Part shown: piece by piece, positions 50,658-59,975 of the stretch
Layout of the letters: the number at the start of each line of letters is the position of its first letter
Numbering within the stretch: the stretch's first letter is position 1
NCBI GenBank assembly: GCA_964433495.1
Contig: CAYSRC010000002.1
Location: forward strand, 1-64,000
Direction of reading: 5' to 3'
DNA: 64,000 nt
From: CAYSRC01 sp964433495
GTDB taxonomy: Bacteria > Bacillota > Clostridia > Oscillospirales > Ruminococcaceae
Translations under genes and position numbers: made by a program
Notes under the pieces: model-generated
Seen by the model: the letters and a program-made list of their open reading frames with translations, nothing else
Told to the model about the DNA's origin: nothing
Database searches by the model: none

Positions 50658-52448
50658 CTATTCTATCGGTTCAAAGTCGGCCGCGCCGTGCTTGCACAGC
50701 GGGCAGATAAAGTCGTCGGGCAGGGTGTCGCCCTCGTAGATGTAGCCGCACACCTTGCACACGAACCCCTTTTTGCCCTCGGTCTCGGGACGGGGCTTGA
50801 CATGGCTTTGATAGTAGCTGTAGGTCATCGTCTCGACGTCCGAAATCACCCTTGCCTCGGTGATGCCGCACAAAAACATGGTGTGGGTGCCGAGGTCGAC
50901 CGTCTGCTCGACCTTGAGAGACATGAACGCGTTGATGTATCTCGGCAGAAACGCGAGCCCGTTGTCCGAGTGAAGCGGCTTGAAGCCGTCAAACTTGTCC
51001 GCCGTCCTGCCGCTCGAGAACCCGAAGCGCTCAAAAATAGAGAAGGGCGCGTCGGTCGTGAGACAGTTGACGTTCATAATACCGGTCTTTTCGATGATAT
51101 GGTGGGAATAGTTCTGTTTGTTTACGACGACGGCTATGCGGTTGGGGGTGTTGGTCACCTGGGTGACGGTGTTGATGATCATCCCGTTGTCCTTTTTGCC
51201 GTCACCCGTCGTCAGGACATAGAGGCCGTAGCCGAGCTTGAAGAGCGCGGTGAGATCGTTTTTGTCGGCGGTGTCGTCGCGCCGTGCGAGATACTCGCCG
51301 CACAGCTCGTGCGCGAGACTGTCAAGCGCCTGCTCGCTTTCGAAGGAGAGCGCGGAGCTTATGCGCACGGCGGTCTTAGCAAAACTAATGTCCTTGCAGC
51401 TCTCGAGCATCCCGCGCATAACCTTGGCGGCAAGCGGGGCCCACGAGCCGTTTTCGATGAGCGCGACGGTGCGGTTTTTGAACCCGCGCTCGCACAGACG
51501 GTCGATAAAGTCGCGCATAAACGGGAAGATCCCGGCGTTGTAGGTCGTGGTGGCGAGCACCAGCTTGCCGTAGCGGAAGGCGTCCGCAACGGCGGCGGAC
51601 ATGTCGCACCGCGCAAGGTCATAGACCTTGACCTCGGGGCAGCCGTCGGCCCTCAGTTTGTCCGCAAGCCTGTTTGCCGCCTCGGCCGTGTGACCGTAGA
51701 CCGAGGTGTACGCGACGACGATGCCGTCCTTTTCGACGGCGTAGGACGACCAGGTCTCATACAGCCCGAGATAGTGCGCGAGGTTGTCGCTGAGCACGGG
51801 GCCGTGAAGGGGACAGATCTTTTGTATGTCGAGCGAGGCGGCCTTTTTGAGCAGCGCGCCGACCTGCGCGCCGTACTTGCCGACGATGCCGATATAGTAG
51901 CGCGCGGCCTCGTCGTCCCACGGCTCGTGCGCGTCGAGCGCGCCGAACTTGCCGAACCCGTCGGCCGAGAACAGCACCTTATCGAGACTGTCATAGGTCA
52001 CGATGACCTCGGGCCAGTGTACCATCGGCGCGGTGACAAAGGTGAGCGTGTGCCGCCCCAGCGACAGGGTGTCCCCCTCGCCGACAACGACCCGGCGCTC
52101 GGCAAAATCGGTGCCGAAAAAGTTGCCCATCATCGCAAAGGCCTTGGCGGACGACACGATCACCGTGTCCTTGTAGACCTCCGTAAAATTCGCGATGTTG
52201 GCGGAATGGTCGGGCTCCATGTGCTGGACGATCAGATAATCGGGCGAGCGGTCGCCCAGCACGCGCGCGATGTTGTCGAGCCACTCGTGGGTAAAGTGCG
52301 CGTCGACGGTGTCCAGGACGGCGGTCTTTTGATCGACGATCACATAGGAGTTGTACGACATGCCGTTGGGGACGCGGTACTGCCCCTCGAACAGGTCGAT
52401 CTTTCGGTCGTTGACGCCGACATAAACGATGTCGTTGGTGATGTTCAT
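50658..52448 (-). CDS. Flavodiiron protein fused to flavin reductase-like and rubredoxin domains (FprA-Hrb fusion)
   Basis: A 596-aa four-domain protein. Residues 1-240 are the metallo-beta-lactamase-like diiron domain, with ligands H76, E78, D80 and H81 in QHMEPDHSA, H144, D163 and H215. Residues about 243-385 are flavodoxin (FMN loop TSVYGHTAEA). Residues about 400-545 are a flavin reductase-like domain. Residues about 556-596 are rubredoxin with CKVCG and CPLCK. Flavodiiron proteins reduce O2 to water or NO to N2O. In Moorella, fprA and hrb (flavin reductase-rubredoxin) are separate neighbours; here they form one chain. It probably protects the anaerobe from oxygen or NO. ATG with AAAGGAG; first gene of an operon with a lipoprotein. 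Confidence 0.93.
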   Translation of the reverse strand: MNITNDIVYVGVNDRKIDLFEGQYRVPNGMSYNSYVIVDQKTAVLDTVDAHFTHEWLDNIARVLGDRSPDYLIVQHMEPDHSANIANFTEVYKDTVIVSSAKAFAMMGNFFGTDFAERRVVVGEGDTLSLGRHTLTFVTAPMVHWPEVIVTYDSLDKVLFSADGFGKFGALDAHEPWDDEAARYYIGIVGKYGAQVGALLKKAASLDIQKICPLHGPVLSDNLAHYLGLYETWSSYAVEKDGIVVAYTSVYGHTAEAANRLADKLRADGCPEVKVYDLARCDMSAAVADAFRYGKLVLATTTYNAGIFPFMRDFIDRLCERGFKNRTVALIENGSWAPLAAKVMRGMLESCKDISFAKTAVRISSALSFESEQALDSLAHELCGEYLARRDDTADKNDLTALFKLGYGLYVLTTGDGKKDNGMIINTVTQVTNTPNRIAVVVNKQNYSHHIIEKTGIMNVNCLTTDAPFSIFERFGFSSGRTADKFDGFKPLHSDNGLAFLPRYINAFMSLKVEQTVDLGTHTMFLCGITEARVISDVETMTYSYYQSHVKPRPETEGKKGFVCKVCGYIYEGDTLPDDFICPLCKHGAADFEPIE

Positions 52449-52639
52449 TTGTTCTCCTTTCGGGACGCCGCGGACTCCTCGCCGCGCCCTTTATAATTGA
52501 TGTTGTTGCGGCGTTTTCTCCGTATGCTGTTGAAAACGGCCCGGTTTTAAGGACACCCGCCGCTTCGCGTTTGTGCCCATACGGAGTATTCCTTGTTTTG
52601 TTCGGTATTAAACCATCGGGGACACTCAAGGGCGTTCGA

Positions 52640-53542
52640 TCAGTCCTCTATGCGGCCGTCGGGCCGCAGCACCCTCGGCGGGATGCAGGCGGCGGTTGCC
52701 GAGCTGAGCGACTGGCAAAAGCCGTCGACAAGCCCCTTTGACAGCATGTACCGTTCGGCGAGGTCGTATTCGCGGCGGCTGAGCTTTCGCGCAATCTCCC
52801 GGTACTGCGCCGCGTCGCCCATCGGCAGATACTGCCCCATGAGGCTCAAAAGAACGGTTCCCGGGGCAAACGCATCCGCGAGGTAATCGAGCACGCGGCG
52901 GGTGTCCGCGAGGTGGGACGGCAGCACAAGGTGGCGCACGAGCACCCCGCGCACGAGCAGGCCGTTGCTTATGCGAAACGGCCCCGTCTGCCTGACCATC
53001 TCGCGCAGGGCGAGACACGCCTTTTCAAAATAATCGGGCGCGGACGAGTACCGATTTGAGATGTCGGGGCTTTGATATTTTAAATCGGGCATGTAGACGT
53101 CGATGAGGCCGTCGAGGGTCTTGAGCGTCTCGACGCTCTCATAGCCCGACGAGTTCCACACGACGGGGACGGGGAGCTTTTTTATCTCGAGCGCCCGCCT
53201 TATCCACGGCGTGAAGTGGGTCGGGGTGACAAGGTCGATGCAGGACGCGCCGAGGGAGACGAGCTTAAAGAATATTTCCGACAGCTCGTCCGGGGTGACG
53301 GCCTTTCCGATCGCGCCGCGGCTTATCGCCGCGTTTTGGCAGAAAACGCACCCGAGCGAACACCCCGAAAAGAACACCGCGCCCGCGCCGCCGCTTCCGC
53401 TTATGCAGGGCTCTTCGCCGGTGTGCAGCCCGAAGTGGGCGACGACGGGGCTTGTCCCCGCGCGGCACACGCCGCCGCCGTCAAGCTGCCGACGAACGGC
53501 TCCGCAGCTCCGCGGGCAGAGCGAGCAGATATAATCGCTCAC
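52640..53542 (-). CDS. Radical SAM protein (pyruvate formate-lyase-activase-like, COG1313)
   Basis: A 300-aa radical SAM enzyme with the cluster motif CSLGCVFC (CxxxCxxC) near residue 62 and an N-terminal CSLCPRSCG cysteine set typical of this subfamily. Further markers are GYESVETLKTLDGLIDVYMPDLK and RHLVLPSHL. It would reduce SAM to a 5'-deoxyadenosyl radical; its target is unknown. GTG at 53542 is chosen because it overlaps the DUF4364 stop as GTGA and starts just before the Cys motif. Longer frames run into the other gene. Confidence 0.88.
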   Translation of the reverse strand: MSDYICSLCPRSCGAVRRQLDGGGVCRAGTSPVVAHFGLHTGEEPCISGSGGAGAVFFSGCSLGCVFCQNAAISRGAIGKAVTPDELSEIFFKLVSLGASCIDLVTPTHFTPWIRRALEIKKLPVPVVWNSSGYESVETLKTLDGLIDVYMPDLKYQSPDISNRYSSAPDYFEKACLALREMVRQTGPFRISNGLLVRGVLVRHLVLPSHLADTRRVLDYLADAFAPGTVLLSLMGQYLPMGDAAQYREIARKLSRREYDLAERYMLSKGLVDGFCQSLSSATAACIPPRVLRPDGRIED

Positions 53543-54093
53543 AGCTCTTCGCCCGTCAAAATCTTGAGGACGCTTCGCATGACGTCCTCGGCTCTGTCGA
53601 TGAAGTTTTCGCGCACGGTGAGCGCGGCGCGGCGGGAGGGGACGTCGAGGTCGACCGAAAAGATCTCTTCGCCGCTCGTTTCGCACACCGCGCAGTGGAC
53701 GGTACAGCCGCCGTTTTGCCGCTCGGTGATGGTCACGCGGTTGCTGCGCGCGTTGATGCGCCTGCGCACAAGCTCGCTGAGCCGCGCCGACGAGCGCTCG
53801 TAAACCGTGCGGGGCAGATCGTCGGACAGCAGGGAGGCGATGTTGTGCCCCGACGGCGTGATGGTGTACCAGTCGTCGAGCACCGTCACGTGGCCGAGCG
53901 AGCCGAGCTCGCTCAGCGCGTCGGCCGTCTCAAAATAGTTGGCGCAGCCGCAGCCCGACACCGCTTCGAGTATGTCGTCGCTGAGCACGGGCCTGTTCTC
54001 GTCGTCGAGCAGCTTGCAGACGAGTATCTTGATCGCCGACGGGTCGTTGAGCCCGCCGAGGTCTACCCCGGCGGTAAAAGCATCGGTCGACAT
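53539..54093 (-). CDS. DUF4364 family protein (winged-helix-like regulator)
   Basis: A 184-aa protein matching the DUF4364 family common in Clostridia. The N-terminal about 90 residues look like a winged helix (SAIKILVCKLLDD..., LSELGSLGHVTVLDDWYTITPSGHNIASLL). A C-terminal beta-rich part includes GGCTVHCAVCETSGEEIFSVDLDVPSR. It is presumed to be a transcriptional regulator of unknown target. ATG 54093 follows GGAGGTG with 8-bp spacing. It is translationally coupled to the radical SAM gene. Confidence 0.85.
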   Translation of the reverse strand: MSTDAFTAGVDLGGLNDPSAIKILVCKLLDDENRPVLSDDILEAVSGCGCANYFETADALSELGSLGHVTVLDDWYTITPSGHNIASLLSDDLPRTVYERSSARLSELVRRRINARSNRVTITERQNGGCTVHCAVCETSGEEIFSVDLDVPSRRAALTVRENFIDRAEDVMRSVLKILTGEEL

Positions 54094-54157
54094 CGGTATC
54101 ACCTCCGAATGGTTGGTTGGCGTTTTTCGCTCTTAGCTATCAAAAAGAAGTAGAAGT

Positions 54158-54530
54158 ATCGGATCGGCCCGCATCAAAGCCGCCGGTGAAGCGCACGCCC
54201 GAAATACCCTGCGACCGCCGGCACTTGAAGTTCCCTTGCCGAACGGCCTGCCGGGCTGCCGGGCTGCCGGGCTCAATAGGAACGATAGCCCGGAAGGCGC
54301 ATAATACTGCGCCGCATGTCAAACGTCCGTTCCGCTTACGTTTGACCACTCCGTGCGGTAGATGCACGTCGTAATCGGAACGAAAGCCTGAAAGGCGCAT
54401 AATATCGCGCCGCATGTCAAATATCCGTTCCGCTTAAGCTCGCCCGCGCGACTACGCCCCGCGAGAGTATGCGGGGTGTGTGCAAAGGGAGCTGTCACAA
54501 AGTGACTGAGGGATTGACTGAGCAAAACCT
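54158..54530. repeat. Composite dispersed repeat
   Basis: It carries GAACGATAGCCCGGAAGGCG, a doubled CGCCGCATGTCAAA(C/T)(G/A)TCCG segment, ACGCCCCGCGAGAGTATGCG, and the end unit GGGAGCTGTCACAAAGTGAC. A triplet of GGGCTGCC also occurs. The blocks match those at 14803-15220 and 23275-23600. Confidence 0.7.
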
Positions 54531-54542
54531 TATGACTTGTCG

Positions 54543-54969
54543 GTTATTATCACGGGAACGGCGCGACAGCGCCCGCAACAAATGAGGCGGTCTTCNNNNN
54601 NNNNNNNNNNNNNNNNNNNNNNNNNNNNNNNNNNNNNNNNNNNNNNNNNNNNNNNNNNNNNNNNNNNNNNNNNNNNNNNNNNNNNNNNNNNNNNNTTCTC
54701 GGCGGTTTGAGGCTTTGCCTCAAACGCCCATGCGCCGAGAGCGCATGGGCCGACTGCCCGCAGGGCAGCCCTGCCGTTTCCGCAAAGCTTCATGACTTGA
54801 ACGGTTATTATCACGGGAACGGCGCGACAGCGCCCGCAACAAATGAGGCGGTCTTCAGCCGAATTTGCCCGTGACAATGTTCTCGGCGGTTTGAGGCTTT
54901 GCCTCAAACGCCCATGCGCCGAGAGCGCATGGGCTGACTGCCCGCAGGGCAGCCCGCCGAGGTTATTAT
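54543..54969. repeat. Tandem array of the structured repeat, interrupted by an assembly gap
   Basis: Units begin with GTTATTATCACGGGAACGGC at 54543 and 54804, and a terminal GTTATTATACCACA stands at 54962. The complete unit (54804-54961) has outer stem CACGGG/CCCGTG, inner hairpin GGCGC-GACA-GCGCC, stem AAAT/ATTT with ACAATGTTC after it, and hairpins TTTGAGGC/GCCTCAAA and CCCATGCG/CGCATGGG. It is the same family as 15232-15667. Confidence 0.75.
54596..54695. other. Assembly gap (100 N)
   Basis: Exactly 100 unknown bases, the conventional length for a gap of unknown size, within a tandem repeat. The number of repeat units here is therefore not known. Confidence 0.98.
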
Positions 54970-54989
54970 ACCACACATCCCCCATCCGC

Positions 54990-55919
54990 TCAATTAAAAA
55001 CGCTCACAATTTCTCTGTCGCAGCCGTCGGGGGAGTAGACGAACCTGTCGATATGGTCAGAGCTTATAAAGTATCGAAAGGCCGTTTTCTCCCGCCTCTC
55101 GCGGAAGCAGTCCACGATCGACAGCTTTATCTTCATGCGCCGGGGCAGGATGCTTTTGATGAACACGCTCGCGCTCATGCCGACCTCCGCGCCGGGAAAC
55201 GGCTCGGACAGCCCCGACAGGTTGGGGGTCAGCTCGATAAACACCCCGTAATCGAGCACGCTGCGCACGGCGCCGATCACCGTCTCGCCCTGCGAAAAGA
55301 GGGCGGCGTTTTGCTCCCAGGTGCCGAGCAGCTCCTTGTGGGACAGCAGTATCCTGCCCTGCTCGTCCCGCGCGCGCACGACGCACCGCAGCACGTCCCC
55401 CACCGCAATGCGCTCGGCGGGGTGGGGGATGCGGGATACCGACACGGCGTCGACCGGCAGCAGGGCGGAGATGCCCGCGCCTATGTCCGCAAAGCAGCCG
55501 AACTGCCGCACATGGGTCACGCGGCACTCGATGATGTCGCCCGGGATGAGCTTTGAGAGATACCCGTCGTTCACCTCGCTTTGGACGGCGCGGCGGGACA
55601 GCCGCGCAAACGCCTGCCCCCGCGCGTCGGCGAAAAAGCCCGTCACGACAAATCGAACGGGCTTGCCCACGCGCGAGAGCACCGAGATCTCCTTCGAGGT
55701 CCCGTCGCCGAGACCGAGCGCGCACTCCTCGTACGGGACGACCCCGGTGATACCGCGGCATAGCGGCACGATGAGGTTTTTGTCGCGGTCGAACGCGCTC
55801 GCCTTCGCCTCGAGCGGCACACCCGCGTAAAAGGCAGACCGCAGCCCCGTGATGTCGGCGGTGAGCCGTGTGTTTTGTTCGGTGTCTATCAGAGCGCCCT
55901 CCCAAAATCCGTTGTTCAT
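54990..55919 (-). CDS. S1-domain RNA-binding protein (RpsA-like)
   Basis: A 309-aa protein with an N-terminal beta-rich region of unclear family and two S1 motifs. The first is at about 120-195 (LIPGDIIECRVTHVRQFGCFADIGAGISALLP...), the second at about 205-265 (GETVIGAVRSVLDYGVFIELTPNLSGL). S1 domains bind single-stranded RNA. It is shorter than ribosomal protein S1 and resembles the S1-like proteins of Clostridia, so a role in translation or RNA decay is plausible but unproven. The ATG at 55919 follows GGGGAAAGG. It is divergent from the ruv operon. Confidence 0.85.
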   Translation of the reverse strand: MNNGFWEGALIDTEQNTRLTADITGLRSAFYAGVPLEAKASAFDRDKNLIVPLCRGITGVVPYEECALGLGDGTSKEISVLSRVGKPVRFVVTGFFADARGQAFARLSRRAVQSEVNDGYLSKLIPGDIIECRVTHVRQFGCFADIGAGISALLPVDAVSVSRIPHPAERIAVGDVLRCVVRARDEQGRILLSHKELLGTWEQNAALFSQGETVIGAVRSVLDYGVFIELTPNLSGLSEPFPGAEVGMSASVFIKSILPRRMKIKLSIVDCFRERREKTAFRYFISSDHIDRFVYSPDGCDREIVSVFN

Positions 55920-56093
55920 TTTCCTTTCCCCTCGGCACATTTTTTGTACAATGATATGCCGAGGCGGCATGGGGCATGACAGGGCGGGGCAGCGCCGAAG
56001 GCGGCCCGACCCCGCGGCCCGTTTGCCCATGCGATGCGCGGCGTGCGCAATCCGACGCCGCACATGCCCTTTCGGCGTGCGGTGTCATTTGTT

Positions 56094-56122
56094 TTGCGTT
56101 GGCCCGCTTAATGTGTTATAAT
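56094..56122 (+). promoter_or_regulatory. Promoter of the ruvCAB operon
   Basis: TTGCGT (56094-56099), 17-bp spacer, perfect TATAAT (56117-56122). It ends about 90 bp before ruvC. Confidence 0.72.
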
Positions 56123-56212
56123 AGCCCCAAAGCGGCTTTTGACGGTGCTGTTTTTGCGCCGGTCTGCGGTGTTGAGCGCGCGAAACCTGCAAAAGGGGTA
56201 TTGACGGACACA

Positions 56213-56722
56213 ATGAGGATAGCGGGAATAGACCCCGGGTACGCGATTGTGGGTTACGGGGCGGTCGAATACAACGCGAGCAGGTTCACCGTCGGCGAAT
56301 ACGGCGCGGTGCTGACCGAGGCAAAGACGCCCTTCACCGACAGGCTGATGCAGATAGACAACGAGCTTTCGGCTTTTTTTTCAAGGGTCAGCCCCGAGGC
56401 GGTGGCCGTCGAGAAGCTGTATTTCACCAACAACCAAAAGACCGCCATCGACGTCGCACAGGCGAGGGGCGTCATTCTGCTTTGCGCGGCAAGGCGCGGG
56501 ATACCCGTCTTTGAGTACACCCCCCTTCAGGTCAAGATGTCGGTCGTCGGCTACGGCAGGGCGGAAAAGAAGCAGGTCATGGAGATGACGCGGATGATTC
56601 TGGGCCTCGACAGCGTGCCCAAGCCCGATGACACCGCCGACGCACTTGCGATAGCCGTCTGCCACGCGCACACCGCGGCGTCGCAGATGGGAAGAATACT
56701 GTCATACGCAGGGAGGCGGTAG
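56213..56722 (+). CDS. ruvC: Holliday junction resolvase RuvC
   Basis: A 169-aa endonuclease with the four acidic catalytic positions in context: Asp in IAGIDPGYAIVGYG, Glu in AVEKLYFTNN (near residue 66), and the Asp pair in PDDTADALAIAVCH (near 140). It cuts four-way junctions symmetrically during recombination repair, working with RuvAB encoded directly downstream. The ATG at 56213 matches the usual MRIxGIDPG opening. An in-frame TTG at 56201 lies immediately after GGGGTA and is less likely. The ruvA gene follows after 3 bp. Confidence 0.96.
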   Translation: MRIAGIDPGYAIVGYGAVEYNASRFTVGEYGAVLTEAKTPFTDRLMQIDNELSAFFSRVSPEAVAVEKLYFTNNQKTAIDVAQARGVILLCAARRGIPVFEYTPLQVKMSVVGYGRAEKKQVMEMTRMILGLDSVPKPDDTADALAIAVCHAHTAASQMGRILSYAGRR

Positions 56723-56725
56723 ACG

Positions 56726-57325
56726 ATGATCCGTATGTTAAGGGGCACCGTTGAGGAAAAGACGACGGACAGCGTCGTGCTCATGTGCGGGGGCGTCGGC
56801 TTTTTTGTGTCGATCCCGACCTCGGTGTACGCGTCCCTTCCCGAGGCGGGGGGCGAGGCGACCCTCTACACCTGCTTCAGCGTCAGGGAGGACGGCATGG
56901 AGCTGTTCGGCTTTGCCGACCGCGCGCAGCAGACGCTCTTCAGACAGCTGACGGGCGTCTCGGGCATAGGGCCCAAGGCGGCGCTGTCGGTGCTGTCGAT
57001 GTACGACCCCGACAGGGTCGCGCTCGCCGTCGCCGCGGGGGACTACAAGGCGTTCACCGCCTGTCAGGGCATAGGGCCCAAGATCGCGCAGCGCATTGTG
57101 CTCGAGCTCAAGGACAAGCTGAAGATAGGCGCGTCGATCACGGTGTCGGCCCCGGGCGGGGCAGCCGCCCCGCTTTCACAGGGCGCGGCGTCCGACGCGG
57201 CGGCCGCGCTGGTCGCGCTCGGCTTTTCGGGAAGCGAGGCCGCGCAGGCGCTCGCGAAGCTGCCCGAGGGCATGAGCGCCGAAGACATGATCTCGGCGGC
57301 GCTGCGCTCGCTCGCCTCGAGATAA
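56726..57325 (+). CDS. ruvA: Holliday junction branch migration subunit RuvA
   Basis: A 199-aa protein with the RuvA layout: N-terminal OB fold (IRMLRGTVEEK...VGFFVSIP), two helix-hairpin-helix motifs in GVSGIGPKAALSVLS and CQGIGPKIAQRIVLELKDKL, and a C-terminal UBA-like domain (ALVALGFSGSEAAQALAKL) that contacts RuvB. A tetramer clamps the Holliday junction. The start has AGGGAGG upstream; ruvB follows 15 bp downstream. Confidence 0.97.
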   Translation: MIRMLRGTVEEKTTDSVVLMCGGVGFFVSIPTSVYASLPEAGGEATLYTCFSVREDGMELFGFADRAQQTLFRQLTGVSGIGPKAALSVLSMYDPDRVALAVAAGDYKAFTACQGIGPKIAQRIVLELKDKLKIGASITVSAPGGAAAPLSQGAASDAAAALVALGFSGSEAAQALAKLPEGMSAEDMISAALRSLASR

Positions 57326-57340
57326 CAAAGGGGGAAAGGG

Positions 57341-58396
57341 ATGTTCGGCAGAGAAAACGAGTTTGACTTCGAAAACCGCCTTGTCGCGCCCGAGGAGGCC
57401 CCCGAGGACGCAGACGGCGAAAACTCTCTTCGACCCAAAACGCTCGAGGAGTACATCGGACAAAAGCAGGCGAAGGAAAACCTTTCGATCTATATGAAGG
57501 CGGCGCAGGGGCGCGGCGAGGCGCTCGACCACCTTTTGCTCTACGGCCCCCCGGGGCTCGGCAAGACCACCCTCGCGCAGATTGTCGCGCACGAGATGGG
57601 GGTCAACATACGCGTCACAAGCGGCCCCGCAATCGAAAAACCGGGGGATCTCGCGGCATTGCTCACAAATCTCGCGCCGGGGGATATACTGTTTATAGAC
57701 GAGATACACCGTCTTTCCCGCGCGGTCGAGGAGGTTTTGTACCCGGCGCTCGAGGACTTTGCGCTCGACATCATCATCGGCAAGGGCCCGTCGGCGCGCT
57801 CGCTGCGCATCAATCTGCCGCAGTTCACGCTGGTCGGCGCGACGACGCGCGCAGGGCAGCTTACCTCGCCCCTGCGCGACAGGTTCGGGGTGATCCTCAA
57901 GTTAGAGCTGTACACGCAGGGCGAGATCGCCTCCATCGTGCGGCGTTCGGCGTCGATTTTGGGGGTCGAGTGCGACGAGAGCGGCGCCGCCGAGATAGCA
58001 AAGCGCTCGCGCGGCACCCCGCGCGTGGCGAACAGGCTGCTTCGCCGCGTCAGGGATTTTGCCGAGGTGCTGGGCGACGGCAGGGTCACGCGCGAGCTTG
58101 CGGACGCCGCGCTGACGCGCATGGACATCGACGAACTCGGGCTCGACAACATCGACAGACGGCTCATGCGCGCAATTATCCAAAACTACGCGGGCGGCCC
58201 CGTGGGCCTCGAGACGCTTGCCGCGATGCTGGGCGAGGAGGCGGTGACGCTTGAGGACGTGTGCGAGCCCTACCTAATGCAGATCGGCTTTTTGTCCCGC
58301 ACCCCGCGGGGGCGCTGCGTGACCGACGCCGCATATAAGCACCTCGGCCTCGAGCGCGAGCCCGCCGAGGGCGGCGCGCAGCAGCGGCTGTTTTGA
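57341..58396 (+). CDS. ruvB: Holliday junction branch migration ATPase RuvB
   Basis: A 351-aa AAA+ motor: Walker A GPPGLGKTTLA (about residue 68), Walker B ILFIDEIHRL, sensor I LVGATTRAGQLTSPLRDRFG, and a C-terminal winged helix with IGFLSRTPRGR. It drives branch migration on RuvA-bound junctions. The ribosome site is GGGGGAAAGGG. It completes ruvC-ruvA-ruvB in the order usual for Firmicutes. Confidence 0.97.
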   Translation: MFGRENEFDFENRLVAPEEAPEDADGENSLRPKTLEEYIGQKQAKENLSIYMKAAQGRGEALDHLLLYGPPGLGKTTLAQIVAHEMGVNIRVTSGPAIEKPGDLAALLTNLAPGDILFIDEIHRLSRAVEEVLYPALEDFALDIIIGKGPSARSLRINLPQFTLVGATTRAGQLTSPLRDRFGVILKLELYTQGEIASIVRRSASILGVECDESGAAEIAKRSRGTPRVANRLLRRVRDFAEVLGDGRVTRELADAALTRMDIDELGLDNIDRRLMRAIIQNYAGGPVGLETLAAMLGEEAVTLEDVCEPYLMQIGFLSRTPRGRCVTDAAYKHLGLEREPAEGGAQQRLF

Positions 58397-58622
58397 GCGG
58401 CGCTGAGGGTATTTTTAGTTTATTACTAAGCTGACGAGGCGGGCCGATGCCGACGATGTGCATGTGTCCGCAGGACGCGGTTGGCCGTGCGGCACTTTTG
58501 ATCACTGCCGGCAGGGGGACCTGCATCGCCGGGCGGCGAGGCAATCCGCCGCACAAAATGCTGTGTTAAATGACGGGGCCCTGCCCCTTCTTGAATCTCT
58601 TTTTAAGGAGTATGATCGATCT

Positions 58623-59975
58623 ATGGGACGACTTTTCGGCACCGACGGCGCGAGGGGCATAGCAAACGAGGACCTCACGTGCGAGCTCGCCATGGCAATC
58701 GGCCGCGCCGCAGCGCACACGCTCACGCGGCACAACAAACACAGGGCAAAGATAGTCATCGGGAAAGACACGCGGGTGTCAGGCGACATGCTCGAGAGCG
58801 CGCTTGCCGCGGGCATGTGCTCGGTCGGCGCGGACGTCGTGCTTTTGGGGGTCGTGCCGACCCCGGCGGTGGCCTATCTTGTCAGGCGATACGGCGCGGA
58901 CGCGGGCGTCGTCATCTCGGCGTCCCACAACCCGGTCGAGTTCAACGGCATCAAGCTGTTCAACGGCGACGGGTTTAAGCTCGCCGACGAGATAGAGGAC
59001 GAGATAGAGGCGTTTGCCGCCGAACGCTCGGACGAGATAGAGCTCAAGACGCGCGGCGAGATAGGCTCGATCGAAAAGATAAAGACTGCCGTCGACGACT
59101 ATGTCGGCTATCTTGCGTCGTGCGCGAGCGGCGACCTCAAGGGGCTTCGCGTCGCGGTGGACTGCGCGAACGGCGCGTCGAGCGAGACCGCGAAAAAGCT
59201 GTTTTCGACGCTCGGGGCCGACTGCGTCTTCACCGGCGACCGCCCCGACGGCAAGAACATCAACGACGGGGTGGGCTCAACCCACCTCGACAACCTGCGC
59301 GCACTTGTCAAAAGCGCGGGCGCGGACATCGGCGTCGCCTTTGACGGGGACGCCGACCGCTGCCTCGCGGTGGACGAAAAGGGCGGCGAGATCGACGGGG
59401 ACAGGATCATCGCGCTGTTCGCCGAGGAGCTTAAGCAGCAGGGCAAGCTCGCGGGCGACACCGTTGTCGTAACGGTGATGACCAACCTCGGCTTCATCGA
59501 CTTTTGCAAAAGGCGCGGCATAAACGCCGTGCGCACCGCCGTGGGCGACCGCTATGTCTTGGAGGAGATGCGTGCGAAGGGGTACTGCATCGGGGGCGAG
59601 CAGTCGGGTCACATCATCATGACCGACTACAGCACCACCGGCGACGGCGAGCTGACGGCGGTAAAGCTGCTGCGCATCCTCAAAAAGCGCGGGTGCAGGG
59701 CGTCCGAGCTCGCGGGCGACCTCACAAGGTACCCGCAGCTTTTGCTCAACATCAAGACGACGCCCGAGGGCAAGCAGGCCTATCTCGAGGACGACGGGCT
59801 CGCCGCCTTTATCGAGGGGCAGAACGACGCCCTCGGCGACGAGGGACGGGTGCTTGTGCGCGTCAGCGGCACCGAGCCGCTCATCAGAATCATGGTCGAG
59901 GGCCTTGACGGCGGGCGGATACGCGACATCGCCCACGCCATCGAGGACAGGATAAACGAGAGGATAAAGGCCTGA
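58623..59975 (+). CDS. glmM: Phosphoglucosamine mutase
   Basis: A 450-aa phosphohexomutase opening MGRLFGTDGARGIAN. The phosphoserine loop ISASHNPVEFNGIK is near residue 100, the metal-binding loop is FDGDADRC (near 242), and GEQSGH and RVSGTEPLIRIMVE are the sugar- and phosphate-binding loops. It converts glucosamine-6-phosphate to glucosamine-1-phosphate for peptidoglycan precursors. The ATG at 58623 has AAGGAG 12 bp upstream; longer frames lack homology. The 226-bp leader shows no glmS-type ribozyme. The methyltransferase gene overlaps its stop. Confidence 0.96.
   Translation: MGRLFGTDGARGIANEDLTCELAMAIGRAAAHTLTRHNKHRAKIVIGKDTRVSGDMLESALAAGMCSVGADVVLLGVVPTPAVAYLVRRYGADAGVVISASHNPVEFNGIKLFNGDGFKLADEIEDEIEAFAAERSDEIELKTRGEIGSIEKIKTAVDDYVGYLASCASGDLKGLRVAVDCANGASSETAKKLFSTLGADCVFTGDRPDGKNINDGVGSTHLDNLRALVKSAGADIGVAFDGDADRCLAVDEKGGEIDGDRIIALFAEELKQQGKLAGDTVVVTVMTNLGFIDFCKRRGINAVRTAVGDRYVLEEMRAKGYCIGGEQSGHIIMTDYSTTGDGELTAVKLLRILKKRGCRASELAGDLTRYPQLLLNIKTTPEGKQAYLEDDGLAAFIEGQNDALGDEGRVLVRVSGTEPLIRIMVEGLDGGRIRDIAHAIEDRINERIKA

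Noticed and set aside
58397..58622. glmS-type ribozyme or riboswitch before glmM
   Set aside because: I could not find the conserved core or a convincing terminator switch in the 226-bp leader.
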